This document shows, in pieces, positions 9,489 through 20,239 of a stretch of 64,000 nt of DNA. Numbering within the stretch: position 1 is the first letter of the stretch; every line of letters starts with the position of its first letter. The notes under the pieces were generated by a model. That model made no database searches. It was not told where the DNA came from and saw nothing but the letters and a program-made list of their open reading frames with translations. The translations under genes and the position numbers were made by a program. The DNA comes from Chara braunii. Lineage: Eukaryota > Streptophyta > Charophyceae > Charales > Characeae. The DNA lies in the NCBI GenBank assembly GCA_003427395.1, contig BFEA01000001.1, positions 6,430,160 to 6,494,159 of the forward strand, read 5' to 3'.

Positions 9489-10118
9489 CTACCGCCTAGT
9501 TGGAATGGGCCAGTAGAGGCGGTACATGGAGGGGATCCCACGAGGACGATGGGGAGGAAGTGGGGGTAGGTAGCGATTCATCCCTTCTACTGTTACCGGA
9601 AGCTCCTCATATCGGATAATCCGGTGGAAGCGAGGGAAGCAATCGCCGCTATGAGGGAGGGAGGCGAGGTAGTCGCGATAGAAGGAGGAGAGGGTGTGGA
9701 GGAGCGCTGCTCAAAAGAATTCGTAGTGGCGACAGGCGGGGATTGTCCCCGTAGCTACGCAGTAGACTTCTACCACGTTGCATTGCTCCCATGCAGCGCT
9801 GAACAACAAGATATGCCAAAAGAAGGTGGGGGCAGTGGGCTGAAGGGATGGGTGGGGGTAGACGGTTACGAGCAGGCGGGTCGAGTAGAAGTCGCGGAAG
9901 AGGTAGGGAAGGAAGGGATGGGGGGGGAAGGTGACGGGGGTGCGGATCTGTTCGAGGGTGAGAAAATCAAGGGGACGGCAGGTTAACGTCCGAGGACGAA
10001 GGCCTATCGCCCGCATCGGTACGTGGGGGAACTGGGGGACGGGTGGGGCTGGAGGAGGAGGGGGATCGGCTCCGTCTCCGTCGCACGGGGCTTGAGGTGG
10101 CGGCTGATGGGTCGCCAT
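9489..10118 (-). pseudogene. ORF-C (env position), one nonsense codon
   Basis: Function unknown. Starts at ATG 10118 (MATHQ), overlapping the last 152 nt of ORF-B in another frame. A proline-rich segment of about 20 residues leads to a conserved core MRAIGLRPRTL..RPLDFLTL, then FYSTRLLVTVYPHPS, then HILLFSAAW, VEVYCVATGTIPAC, and a C-terminal block YRDYLASLPHSGDCFPRFHR. A TGA at 9711-9713 interrupts the frame but the same frame continues to TAG at 9489, and Element 3 shows no stop at that point. Homologues are at 24999-25626 and 44947-45526. I see no signal peptide, membrane segment or known fold signature. Confidence 0.6.
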
Positions 10119-10998
10119 CTTCGGACTTCGGCGGCTCCGGATCCCTGGTCGGATCGTTACGGATGCGCAAGCTGGCTCCACTGGCGAACTCCAGCTGGCG
10201 TTTCCCGGTGGCAATTTCTTCGCGCCTTCGCGCTGCCTCCAGATCTTCCACCTCCGTGCCCGTGCGCGCCGCTTCCTCCGGCAAGGCTTCCCACTTAGAT
10301 CTGGTTTCTTCTCCCTCCTCTTCTTCTTCTTCACTCAGCTTGCCCTCGCTATACTCCCTATAGCTTTCCTCATTCGACGTTTCCTCGTCGTCGTCTTCTT
10401 CATCGTCGTCGTCGATCACCACTTCCTCCGCCTTCGGATAGAAGGCGTGAGGGATGATGTCGTACGGCTTCAGATACTCCTGCCGTGATGGTAGAGTATC
10501 TTCGTCCCTGGGCTCCTCTAAGCACGCAGTCCACTGAAGGTACGGATCCAATGATCGCTCGAGAATGTACGGAGCAGGGTTGTCGTCGCTTTGCGAATAG
10601 ATGTTGAGCGAGAGGTCGTCCACCAATTGCACGATCGACGCGATGAGCTCCTGCGCAATCAGCTGGCGGCGGCCCGGCCTTACCGATCCAAAGAGAAAGC
10701 CGAGAAGATCGCCTTTGACGTTAGTCCTCCAAGCTTGGATGATCAGCAACTCCAAATTTTCGATCCACGCAGGATGCTCGCTGGTCTGCGTCCACGTCAC
10801 CTGTACTCTGGCCAAGCAGAAAGACAGCTCGTCAAAAGTTTCGAGCCACAGTCGCCAATGCGCAGAGTTAATAAGCGGGACAGAGAGAGGTTCGAACGAG
10901 AAGGAAAGAGAAGGATGAAGATCGGATTGCCAGAAGGTGGGGAAAAGAGAGGGAAGACCGAAGATGGAGAGGGGAGCGAGGGGATCGACGTGGTTCAT
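9967..10998 (-). CDS. ORF-B (env position), acidic protein, intact
   Basis: 343 residues, no stops. Start chosen at the ATG (10998) that overlaps the ORF-A stop as ATGA; homologues in Elements 2 and 3 start at the same place (MN...). The N-terminal half is conserved: FGLPSLFPTFWQS, FDELSFCLARVQVTWTQ, LELLIIQAWRT, GDLLGFLFGSVRPG, then QLVDDL and the LDPYLQW stretch. The C-terminal half is low complexity: a strongly acidic D/E tract (about residues 180-235), a charged segment ending near residue 275, then an Arg/Ser/Pro-rich tail. No signal peptide or transmembrane segment is apparent, so it does not look like an envelope glycoprotein. Function unknown; the acidic and basic tracts suggest nucleic-acid or chromatin contact, which is inference. 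Confidence 0.75.
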   Translation of the reverse strand: MNHVDPLAPLSIFGLPSLFPTFWQSDLHPSLSFSFEPLSVPLINSAHWRLWLETFDELSFCLARVQVTWTQTSEHPAWIENLELLIIQAWRTNVKGDLLGFLFGSVRPGRRQLIAQELIASIVQLVDDLSLNIYSQSDDNPAPYILERSLDPYLQWTACLEEPRDEDTLPSRQEYLKPYDIIPHAFYPKAEEVVIDDDDEEDDDEETSNEESYREYSEGKLSEEEEEEGEETRSKWEALPEEAARTGTEVEDLEAARRREEIATGKRQLEFASGASLRIRNDPTRDPEPPKSEDGDPSAATSSPVRRRRSRSPSSSSPTRPPVPPRTDAGDRPSSSDVNLPSP

Positions 10999-11484
10999 TG
11001 GGGACGTGGGAAGGGGATGAGGGTGGGGATCGCAATTGGTGGCTCGCGCGGAGAACGACGGATGTCGCCAAGATCCGGTGCAAAGGTCGGGTGGAAATTG
11101 TGTCCTGGTCAGGCGAGACCAAGCTGCCACACGTTGGAGACCTGCTCACTGCTCAGTCCACTCTCGCAGCGAAGCCAAGATCGCGGTATACCACCGTAGG
11201 TTGACCGAGCTGATATCGCCGCTGAACGCCGCAACCGTGGTGACGTGGCTCGTTCCGGGAGCCGCTCGCCGATGAACTGCGATTACCTCCGCCAATACCA
11301 CTGCGCGTGGACTCCCTTCGATTTGAAATGTGGCGGCGGCACACACACCCACGTCGCAGAAGAACTGCGCCAATCGCCGAAGATCCATATTGAGTCGTGG
11401 ATGAAGAACTTGTCGAATTTATGAGATATGGCCACGTGGCTGCAACAGCTGTTCGTCAAGAGCCCGCTCCGTGATGAAACTCAT
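10995..11484 (-). pseudogene. ORF-A (env position), disrupted
   Basis: Begins MSFITERALDEQLL at ATG 11484, which overlaps the integrase stop (TGA 11483-11481) as ATGA. A TAA follows HIS at about residue 21, and after LREWTEQ (about 11146) the frame shifts. A third frame then carries IPFPRPQ to a TGA that overlaps the ORF-B ATG. The conserved centre (RLAQFF, FQIEG, VVLAEVIAVHRRAAPGTSHV, AAFSGDI) matches the intact 160-residue ORF-A of Element 2 (26508-26990). No known domain recognised. The PGTSHV..AFSGD block is the best signature for database searching. Confidence 0.65.
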
Positions 11485-13210
11485 AGCGAGGTCGGAGAGG
11501 AGGAGGAAGGGCAGGAGGGAGAGAGCAGAGAGAGAGTTAGATCGCTGTCCTTCTCCTCACTTTCGGAGGAGGGAGAGGGAGGAAGATGAGAGGGAGGGAG
11601 AAGACGAAGGTAGGAGATATGCCGGACGATGGGGACAGAGCTATTGCTGGCACTGGTCTCAGGCGCGATGCGCACTATGTTGGCGCCATTAGGACCGAGC
11701 TCGACAATGCGAAAGCAGCCAGAGAACTTGGGAGCGAGTTTGCGGTCGTGTGCGCATTTACGTACCTGCACTAGGTCCCCTAATTTATATTGATGCTAGG
11801 GTCCAGCATTTCCATTCCGAGCCTCGTAGCTACAGACCTGCCTACCGTGGGCCAGATCGGTCATCCTTTGTCTTTTTCGGGCTAGCTTCGGAATCGCCCG
11901 CTCCATTAATTCAGTGTACCTTTGGCCTTGGCCTTGAGGGCTGTACGCGTGTCTCTACCCCATGGTTCGGCAATTTTCGAGTTACACCGGTAGTCGACAC
12001 AAGGGAGGCTATTAGTACGAAGCTGAAAGGGGGTAAACCCCGTGGATTCGTGAGGGGTGGCCCGGTGGATCCCGACGATCTGATATACGATCTCGGGCCA
12101 CGGACGCGTGTCGTGTGCTGCTTAATTCCTGTGAAGGGCGGCCTTAATCATACGGTTGGCATTCTCAGCCAACCCGTTCGACTGGGACACGTGGGGTGCC
12201 GAATGTCGGAGCGTGACGCCCCTTCGTGCGAGCTGTTCCTCTACTTCTCCCTTAAATTCGGACCCATTGTCGGTTAGAATTTCTTTCGTATCTAGATGAG
12301 TATAGAGGAACCGATCGATGTACGTGGCTATTTTTGCAGCCTTGCGGGTCCTACAGGGATAGTCCTCGATGTACTTGGAAAAATGGTCAATTAATACTAA
12401 AAGGATAGAATATTCGCAGCGGTTTGGGCCAGGTGGCACGTCGATATCGGTTGTGTCCATACTGACTCGTTGGAAGGGACACTCTACTTTCGCTGGTACT
12501 ATCGTGTTTGGTCCCCGTATTGGGGCGCGATCAGCGGCACGGACCAGACAGTTGGCGACAATGTATCTGACATCATCTCGTATGTTGGACCAGAACCATC
12601 GGTTCTGGTCTATAGTTGCCTCCGTGATACGTATCGTGAAATGAGCGGTCTGTTCTTCGTGAGCCGATCGGATCCAAACATATCTCTGGAATGGATGGGG
12701 AACCGTCAACCACAAACCCGATCCGTCAGTTTTACGCTTCGCCAAATGACCGTTGATCCACCGATAGTCCCGAGATTTCTCGGTTGCCCTACGTCTGTCA
12801 TGTTTGGTGAGGTGTCCCAGTGATAATCCTGCTAATTTCGCCAATAAAATTTTATCCGTCCAAACCTCCGCTCGTCGGTATTTTTCGTCGTATTCAGGAC
12901 CGTCCGTACGGGCGGCCTCGAATCGAACCTCTGTGGGGAGTTTGTTTGTTCTACACAGGGGGCAGCTCCATTCCTTGCTACTCGTCCGATATCGAACGCA
13001 GGCTCCGTGCGCACGATTGACACACGTGGCGCATTCTACCCAATCGACAAACCCAGTTTCGAAAGGATGACAGTCGACCCCATAAACCCGTGCAATACAC
13101 GTACAAAAATAGCAGAATTTATCGGGGAGGGTGGCAAAGAAAGTTGAGGAAGTAAGAGGGGCAGAATTAGTAGGAGAGGAAGGGGTTGCAGAGATAGGTG
13201 GGGTAGTCAT
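11481..13210 (-). pseudogene. PHD finger-integrase ORF (Element 1)
   Basis: Inserts element cDNA into the genome. Start ATG 13210 lies in a different frame from the upstream RT-RNase H ORF. Near residue 30 is a C4HC3 finger: CYFC, then ECATC, RAHGAC and WSCPLC. The Trp before the last Cys pair and the His-x2-Cys spacing are PHD-like. A linker leads to an HHCC-type integrase zinc region (AHEEQTAHF, then NCLVRAAD where the second Cys has become Arg), the catalytic core with Asp in SMDTTD, Asp in LTDNGSEF and Glu in GLAENANR, and a GPY/F-like C-terminal module QVRKCAHDRKLAPKFSGCFR. A TAA follows AALHRN near 12122, and the segment 11771-12122 is frame-broken. No chromodomain. Confidence 0.85.
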
Positions 13211-13281
13211 GATGACAGAGGAGGAGAGATGGGACCGAATTGCGGAGAGGGTAAAATCAGTCAAATTGATCCTCGTGTCAC

Positions 13282-15326
13282 TTACTGCTTGGACAAGATC
13301 TCCACTTGGCCGTATCGAGGTCTAACCTCCTGTTCGGGTTCATTCCACGGAATCACCTCCTCACTCTTCGGAACTTTCTCAGGCCGGTGCTGTCGTGTCA
13401 GTCCGTCCGCATTCCCGTGTCTCTCGTGCTTTCGATGACGGATGTCAAAGTCCATGCTCTGCACCACCGTTGCCCACCGCCCAATCATGCCTGAGTAATC
13501 CTTCGACTTCTTCAGAGCCAACAGGGGCTCATGATCGGTTACCAAGGTAAACTTCCGTCCGTACAGGTAAGCGCGAAAGTGACTGATTCCCCAAAGAGCC
13601 GCGTAGCATTCTCCCGTCGGAGCGGCGTAGTTGCGCTTGCAGGCGGGCACCGATTTGGACGCATACTCCACCACGCTCTCGAGTCCACTTGGTCCCACTT
13701 GGGCAAGGATAGCCGAAATTGCCTCTGGCTGCCAGTTAGTGATGAGAACAAAAGGCTTTTCAAGATCCGGTCTTATGAGGACCGGAGCCGAAATGGGAGC
13801 GGCCTTGAGTTTCGAGAACGCTTGATCACAATCCGGCGTCCAGATCAACGGCTGATCTTTGCGCAGCAGACTCGTGAGGGGTCCCGCGATCGCCGCGAAT
13901 CCCTTGATAAATCTTCGGTAGTACGAGGCCAGGCTAAAAAAGGCGCGAACTTGCGTGATAGTCGTAGGCACCGGCGCATCTCTGACAGCTGCCACCTTCT
14001 GGGGCTCTGGTTGGAGCCCTTTGTCTGTTACCACGTGTCCCAGGAAGGAAATGGTGGAAAGAAAAAAGTGACACTTCTCAAGCGCCACCTTGAAACCCGC
14101 ATCTCGTAACGCATGCAGAGTCCATTCCATGTGTTGTACGCGTCCCTCGTAGGAACTCGAGTACACCAGAATGTCATCCATATACACAATCTTGCAGTAG
14201 TTGATGATGCTCTGCGCCAAACGAGTCTTCCGCACGAAATTCGGAAAAACCATATTCATGGCTCGTTGAAAGGTCGCGAGGGCGTTGCAGATACCCATCG
14301 GACATCGAATCCACTACCACGTATCTTCAAAAAGCACAAACGCTATTTTCGGACGATCTTCTTCTCGGACAAGGAGATGATGGAACCCATGGCGAACATC
14401 AAACTTACTGAAAAATCGGGCACTCCCAATCGCATCCAACAACTCATCAATTCGGGGGAGGGGGTACACATCTTTGATCGGGATATCATTCAATTTTCGG
14501 TAATCAATACAAATGTGAATCCCTCCAGCCTTTTTAGGCACGATTACTACAGGAAAGAACCATGGACCTATAGCGGGTTCGATCCATCCATTAGCTTCGA
14601 ACTCCTTAATCCGCTGAAAAGCGGCCGCTCTTTGAGCTGGTGAGTATCGGTAAGGAGTGCAACTAATGGGTGGATGTTCTCCCGTGAGGATGGCATGCTC
14701 GATCATGTTAGTCAAGTCTATATCATTATCATGCACGCTCAACACCTCTGCATAACCGTTCAAAACATCGATTAGTGACTTTCGAAGTTCCGCGGGGACG
14801 TGGCTTGGTAGGGTGATCGTTGATTCCCCAGGGGTCTTAAGGGGTATACCGATCCAATCAACCGACCGCTCCCTTCGATCGTAAACACTGGAAAAGACAG
14901 AACTGCTGGTCCGAACAAAAAAAATATTCGCAATCATCTGTGATTCGGCGGGGCTGATCATTTCGGTTTCTTTAGCTTCGGCGTCCGTTTCTGAGTCTGC
15001 CGAAATCTGCTCCACAGTCAGTCATGTTAGGTCCGTCATCTCCTGCATTAAATCAGGCACGTCATTTACCAGCGCTTCTGTTTTTGTTTAATCAAAGCGA
15101 TGGTCGCCCCCATTGTTAGTAACGATCGGGGCGGAAAAACAGAAACATCTAGACACTGTTCCGTTTGTTGATAGAGTGTTTGTAAGGAAAGAGCTCCCTC
15201 GTACAAGGTACGAGGGGGTTCCAAATCATCAGCCAGGTCAGACACTTGTAATATGGGTTCCGCGAGGAGGACTGAAGGACTGACCTGGGCTTTCGGAGGC
15301 GCAAGCGTGCTGTCTCCTAAATCCAT
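13282..15326 (-). pseudogene. Reverse transcriptase-RNase H (Element 1)
   Basis: Copies element RNA into DNA. The RT fingers/palm are clear: CTPYRYSPAQR, WIEPAIGPWFFPVVIVPKK, CIDYRKLND, DVYPLPRIDELLDAIGSARF, FSKFDVRHGFHH, and the catalytic YMDD in IVYMDDILVYSS. RNase H follows with VLITNWQPEAISAILAQ, GECYAALWGI, LVTDHEPLLAL and HGNADGLTR. Lesions: an in-frame TAG where relatives have Gln (FEDTW*W, about 14307), a frameshift near 15080 and a stop just before EQISAD. The upstream protease ORF is separated by one in-frame TGA (15336-15338), after which SFHMDLGDST continues. Catalytic residues are preserved, so loss of function comes only from nonsense and frame lesions. Confidence 0.9.
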
Positions 15327-15335
15327 GTGGAAGCT

Positions 15336-16715
15336 TCAGGCGGTGTCGGGGCACACTTGAAATTCTTCGGCAATTTCGTGTTCGAAAAACTCGACCAGGT
15401 GCTTCCATTCATCCTCACTAGGCAGTTCTTCTTCGTATTCCTGTTCCCTGATTCCATTGCCTATGTCCGAGGAAGAATACCCCTCGGCATCGATGCATCG
15501 AATCATGGCTGAGTTAGGAGTTCGTTTTATCGTTCGGGTGGAAATTCGCAAGGGAACAGTTTGGGGCTTTCCCCCAGTTTGCGTGAGCACCAGTTGCTTG
15601 GAATTAAAATGCAAACGTGCGTCCACCGCCATTGCCCAAGGTAACCCTAATAGTACAGAATAGGAGCGTACGTCTATCACGAGCGCGTTAACGAGGACGT
15701 GTACTCGCCCGACTTTCACAGCCACATTCTCAATAACGCCCACGATGTTCATTGCTTCCTCGTCGGCAGAGACAGAATTGTCTTTGCCAGATTGAGGAAG
15801 AATGGATCCGAGTCGTCCCGTCTTCCTGATAATGTCTAATGAGATAGCTACTCCAGAAGACCCTGTGTCGATAAGGGCGTTAAACGGGTTGCCCCAAACT
15901 TCACAATCACATTCCACATTTTTCCACAGTACCGGCCGAGCTCGTACAAAGTGATATTTTTCTGCTAAAGAGATTGTTGCTACACGTGCGGCTTCGGGTT
16001 CGCAGGCTTCGGATTCGTGCGGTGCAACATCCTCTCTTTCCTCCTCCTTCTTCTTTAACATTCGTTGGATGCGCTGGTACGTGAAGCGATTTTGATTCTT
16101 CTGACAATGTTGCAAAAGTTTATCAGTTGCCGCTTCAGATATGGTAAGGAGATGTCCCACCGGGATCGGAACACGGATATCCAATTGCTTGAGCGCTCGT
16201 AACACATCAATTTCCCCCGTCCGAAACTGCGGACCTGGATTGGAGTCGCGATCGACCCATTCGAGATCATCAGGGGCAGATCGGATTGCTCCGACCATTC
16301 TTGCAAGATGAAGATATTCGAGTGGATCGACCACGTCAGCAGCGTCAGCGGAAGAAGCTCCCGATGTCGACGTCGTTGCCGTCGAGAGGGAAAGTTGTTC
16401 TGGAGCATATGCTACGAGTTCCCCTCCTTGGGCCGTATCCATCAATGCGGCCACTGGTCCTTGATTCAGGGCCACAGGGGCCGCATCCGGCGGGGGTTGA
16501 TTACGTTTTGGCTGCGGACAGTCCCGGGCAAAATGACCGGGCTGTTTGCAGTTAAAACATTCAATCTTTCCTGCTGGATTAACCGGGTGAGGGAACTGTG
16601 GTGGATAGCCAGGAGGGGGCCGGGCAGGCAAAAGTGGAAATGACGCGGGAGCAGGCCGAGCAGAGGCCGGGTTAGGCTTAATTAGCCTGCTCATTATCTG
16701 TTCCATCCGCTCCAT
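15336..16715 (-). CDS. Nucleocapsid zinc knuckle and aspartic protease (Element 1)
   Basis: An open frame of 459 codons. Near residue 52 is a CCHC zinc knuckle CFNCKQPGHFARDC (Gag nucleocapsid, RNA binding). A long Gly/Ala- and acid-rich linker follows. Near residue 282 is a retropepsin-type active site ALIDTGSSGVAIS, with a later LGLPWAM motif of the flap/C-terminal region. Gag-NC and protease therefore share a frame here. The frame ends at TGA directly before the RT ORF in the same frame, which could be a suppressible stop or a nonsense mutation. Confidence 0.85.
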   Translation of the reverse strand: MERMEQIMSRLIKPNPASARPAPASFPLLPARPPPGYPPQFPHPVNPAGKIECFNCKQPGHFARDCPQPKRNQPPPDAAPVALNQGPVAALMDTAQGGELVAYAPEQLSLSTATTSTSGASSADAADVVDPLEYLHLARMVGAIRSAPDDLEWVDRDSNPGPQFRTGEIDVLRALKQLDIRVPIPVGHLLTISEAATDKLLQHCQKNQNRFTYQRIQRMLKKKEEEREDVAPHESEACEPEAARVATISLAEKYHFVRARPVLWKNVECDCEVWGNPFNALIDTGSSGVAISLDIIRKTGRLGSILPQSGKDNSVSADEEAMNIVGVIENVAVKVGRVHVLVNALVIDVRSYSVLLGLPWAMAVDARLHFNSKQLVLTQTGGKPQTVPLRISTRTIKRTPNSAMIRCIDAEGYSSSDIGNGIREQEYEEELPSEDEWKHLVEFFEHEIAEEFQVCPDTA

Positions 16716-16752
16716 ATGAGCGGCCTACATTTGGATCAGGTTGCTCATCCAT

Positions 16753-17522
16753 TCAGACTACTTGGTAGTGGCCGTATGGATCATTTGGGCAAGATGTAAG
16801 TTGGTTATGGCCGGCGAGGGAGGTTCGTGGGAGATTCCGCTCTTCACTGCCGTTATCGGTTGATTCACTGAGGGAGAGGAAGAAGAAACAAACGGAATAT
16901 CGGAAGCGATCCCGTTGGGAAAACCATGGTCGGGGTGGGGATAAAACCTTTCTACCGCTCGCAACCATGTGCCTTTTAGCCGCTACATCGTGTATGGTGT
17001 CCATAATATCCTCATCTCCTTGACTGATATATTTTTTTGTATCAGCCAGGTCTAGTTCCAACGCTTTGGCGATGATAGCAGATAGTTGGTGTGTCTTTGG
17101 CGGAACCTTTTTCTGTAGCTTCCCTTTCAACGTCGGACTTCGTAGGTGATCAATGAACAAATCTCGAGCGGATTTCTCGTCTCGCCCAGATTTATCCAAC
17201 GTGGTTTGAAATCGATCCACGAAATCAGGCAGCAATTCCCCTGGTCCTTGCAGTTGAGTTTTGAGTACGTACCAGGCGGCATCTTCACTGACCGTATCGA
17301 ATCGAGCCAAGAATGTTTGTTTGGAAGTATTCCAATCTACCCACGTGTGCTTTCTAAACCAGTCATGTGACGTATTACGGAGTAGCAAGGTAAGAACGCG
17401 AGGAAGATCACCCGCGAACCTTGAGCTTCAACAGCTTCCAGCCAAGCTTCGGGGTGGGTATGATTAGGGAAGAAGGAGAAAGGGGTAGGAATGTTAACCA
17501 CTACCCTATTACCATCCACCAT
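16753..17522 (-). pseudogene. Gag capsid region (Element 1), frameshifted
   Basis: Structural Gag. ATG at 17522 opens MVDGNRVVVNIPTPFSF, then HPEAWLEAVEAQG. After a frameshift near 17385 the typical retrotransposon Gag core continues: RNTSHDWFRKHTWVDW, FLARFD, LQGPGELLPDFVDRFQTTLD, ARDLFIDHLRSPTLKGKL. A second frame change separates it from the zinc-knuckle ORF (starts 16715). Same domain order as gag in Elements 2 and 3. Confidence 0.8.
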
Positions 17523-17649
17523 TGGTATAGTTGGTATAGCAGAACCAGATATAGATCTGGTCACTGGGCGATCTCGGCGAGCGGGTGGGGGACTTCTTCT
17601 TCTACCTCTCGCCAGTTCGACTTACTATTATCAGAACCGACACGTGTCG

Positions 17650-17661
17650 GCTCCGATACCA
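17650..17661 (-). other. Primer-binding site, initiator-Met tRNA type
   Basis: Minus-strand TGGTATCGGAGC sits directly after the 5' LTR end. It differs by one base from the common plant initiator-Met PBS TGGTATCAGAGC. The same variant is at 37270-37281 (Element 3); a diverged form is at 33000-33011 (Element 2). Confidence 0.85.
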
Positions 17662-20239
17662 ACCTCACGCCCTGTGTTGTCTTTCGTTTGGAGTGCTTAA
17701 TGTGCGGAAAGAGGCCTAGAAAAACAGCAAGATGGGGTGTGCCAAGGATTTTTGGAAATTGAGTGTGGGGACACAGACGGAACTGAAATCCCCCGTGTTG
17801 GTCCGATGAAGTAAATCGGTTGCTTTCGCGCGTCACGGAATGCATGCATGGACACGGTGCGAAAAGAGAAAAATCCAAATTCAATCCAAAAAGTATTGTC
17901 GAGCTTCCCACCGAGCTACGGCCCGTCGTTTAGAGCGGAAGGGCTTTGACACGCTTCGCGTGTCTTGTTTTCGTATCAAATCCCGACGTCGCTCGCTAGT
18001 CAGTTCCGAGTCTGATGTGGAGGGCCTCAGTCGCGTGGCTCTTTCCTTATGCTCGTCTTCACTCCGTATTCGGTAGTGGAAACCCTTTGCTTCGTAGCGA
18101 TCGAAACGTTGGCACTCTGTGCACAGTGTTCGAGGCCAATGGGGCGCCACTGCCGTCCACGGAATGACGATCAGCTCGTTGAATGACAACAATATCGAGT
18201 AGGGTGGAAAGTGCGTGTCAATAATCACAAACCCAACCTCTACGAATCCTGGACAACGGTTTGCCGGCGGGAAGTCGTATCGTCCGCCGATCTGTGCGAC
18301 GACTTCTCGTACGTCCCACTCACATACACGCGTCCTTTCCTCGTTGTAAGGAAAAGGTCATGTTGATACGGGAGGTACGGGAGGCCGACGCCCGATCGAA
18401 GGGTGCTTGTCAGTCCAAATGTCAATCAAAAACTCCGAGACGTCATCAAGGAAAGAAACGCTCGAGCAACCACCAATCAATCCTTTTTTTTAATCCGAGA
18501 GAGAGAAAACACTCATCAATTGGGTCAGGTGCAGGTGTCGTGCAGTATAAGGCAAATGGCATGCGCAACGCACTCAGAATTACTGATCTAAACACTCTTG
18601 CATTCTCGGACAAGATCCCGACAACAATCGTCTAATCAACTCCAAAAAGACACGTACCTCCATACATACATTCACTGTGGAAGGTGCGAAAATGAGATAT
18701 GCACGGAAATAAAAGATGGATCACTGAATAATACACGTGCATCCACCGTTCACAAGACAAGAAGGCGGGGTTCCTGCATAGGGGGACTACCCAGGAAANG
18801 AATGGAAGAGTTCCGGAAGAAGTTCTTTCACACAGGAACANCATGCAGACTCAATCCCATTCGAGAGAGAGAGAGAGGCATCGAGACACTTCATCATTCA
18901 TAGATAGAGGGGAAAGAGGGAGATAGAAGGGGACAAGATCCAAAAGGAGGAAGTTAGGCGTTGCCGCCGCACACTCACACCAGAGATAAAGATCCTCAAC
19001 AACAAGGGTGCATTCGTCATGAATTCCAATATAGCCCCAGGCCAATCACTCACTCAACTGCAATCATCGATCCTCATACCCACACCGACAATCCTTGCCG
19101 CCGCGTGCTAACTCCCACCACTGCGATCGTCACCCCGCTGACGTAAACTCGACGTGGTTCGCCCAGATCCCACAGTCAGTCGTGGCGATCAAGCGCGCAA
19201 CCGGCCAGCCTATCGTCAGCCCGACAGGACTTTCCGACTCGCACCAAACACTTTGCCTAGCCACTGCTTCCCGGAAGCTAGCTTGAGAGTCGAGAACATA
19301 AGAGAGATTTGCGGGCGCGCTTGCGAAATTTATAGCAGCGAGGAGGGAGCCAAGGGAGGGAGAATGCAGGGTGAAAGTCGAAGTGTAAGAGGAGAAGCAG
19401 GAGAAGAAGACTTTGAGAGGAGCGCTTCGTGGAAGCCATGTTGATGCTTCGAAACTCAAGATTAACCAATCAGACTCGTCGCGCGATAGGCAGATCCTAC
19501 CGTACCCTGTGTCTGATTGGTGGGCGAGAGTAATTGAAGGATCGACTGGATTTCACGAGCTTTGCTCGGAGAGAAGAAAAGGCGTGAGAAGTAGCGTAAG
19601 ACGGATCCAAGATTCAGATGATCAAGAACGGGGAAATGGGCACGCAAAGATCTGAGCGGGAGCGAGAAAGGAAGGGAGAAAAACAGTTACGAGGAGAGAG
19701 GAGGAGGAGGGGAAAGGAAAAAGGAGCGCGGGAGCGATGCGGGGGACAGAGAGGAGAAAGCTTTTGCATGCGTGGCGCCGTCAACAAAAACAAAAGAAAA
19801 AGGCACCGAAACAGTTACAGCTCGCCTACGTCCTAAACCAATTCAAAAGTGAAATCACCATATCCGCGCGCGAAAGAGCAACGTGGGAAAAGAAAGTCCT
19901 ACGCCTATTCATATCCTTGCAAAATTCCGAGCGTTTTCCCCGACTCGACCGAGAACATTCACACATAAAAGGACATGTCGAAGTTCCGCTTATCCCGGAA
20001 ATCCCAACTGTCGAACCCAATTCCCATTGCGCTCGCTAAGGCGCACGTAAATTCCCAAGTATTTCCCGAATTGCAAAAGGAAAGGCCGAACCCGAGAACC
20101 GTAAAAGCTTCCGAAAGATGGGGGCCAAAAATGCGGCACCCGAAATCAAGAAAACGAAACGAGGGTTTTTACGGGGTTGATATGATACAAAAAGGAGGGG
20201 TACGAAAGATAGCACAGGTTCGGAAAGTAGTTCGTCACA
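17661..20239 (-). repeat. Element 1 5' LTR
   Basis: About 2.58 kb, colinear with 6500-9089. The minus-strand start TGTGACGAAC is at 20239. A TATA-like TATAAATTTC lies at about 19328-19337. Two ambiguous bases at 18800 and 18841. Right flank TGTGAAAGGG. Confidence 0.92.

Larger units (their letters stand above)
6500..20239 (-). mobile_element. Element 1: Ty3/gypsy LTR retrotransposon with PHD-integrase and three extra 3' ORFs
   Basis: About 13.7 kb on the minus strand: 5' LTR (17661-20239), PBS, gag, protease, RT-RNase H, PHD-integrase, ORF-A, ORF-B, ORF-C, 3' LTR (6500-9089). RT before integrase places it in Ty3/gypsy. The two LTRs align end to end with several differences per 100 bases, so it is not a very recent insertion. 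The coding region has a few nonsense changes and frameshifts; ORF-B is open throughout. Related copies are Element 2 (22417-35467) and Element 3 (21660-47165). Right flank TGTGA (20240-20244) recurs at 6490-6494 just outside the left LTR, a possible 5 bp target duplication if the LTR starts near 6495. Confidence 0.93.
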
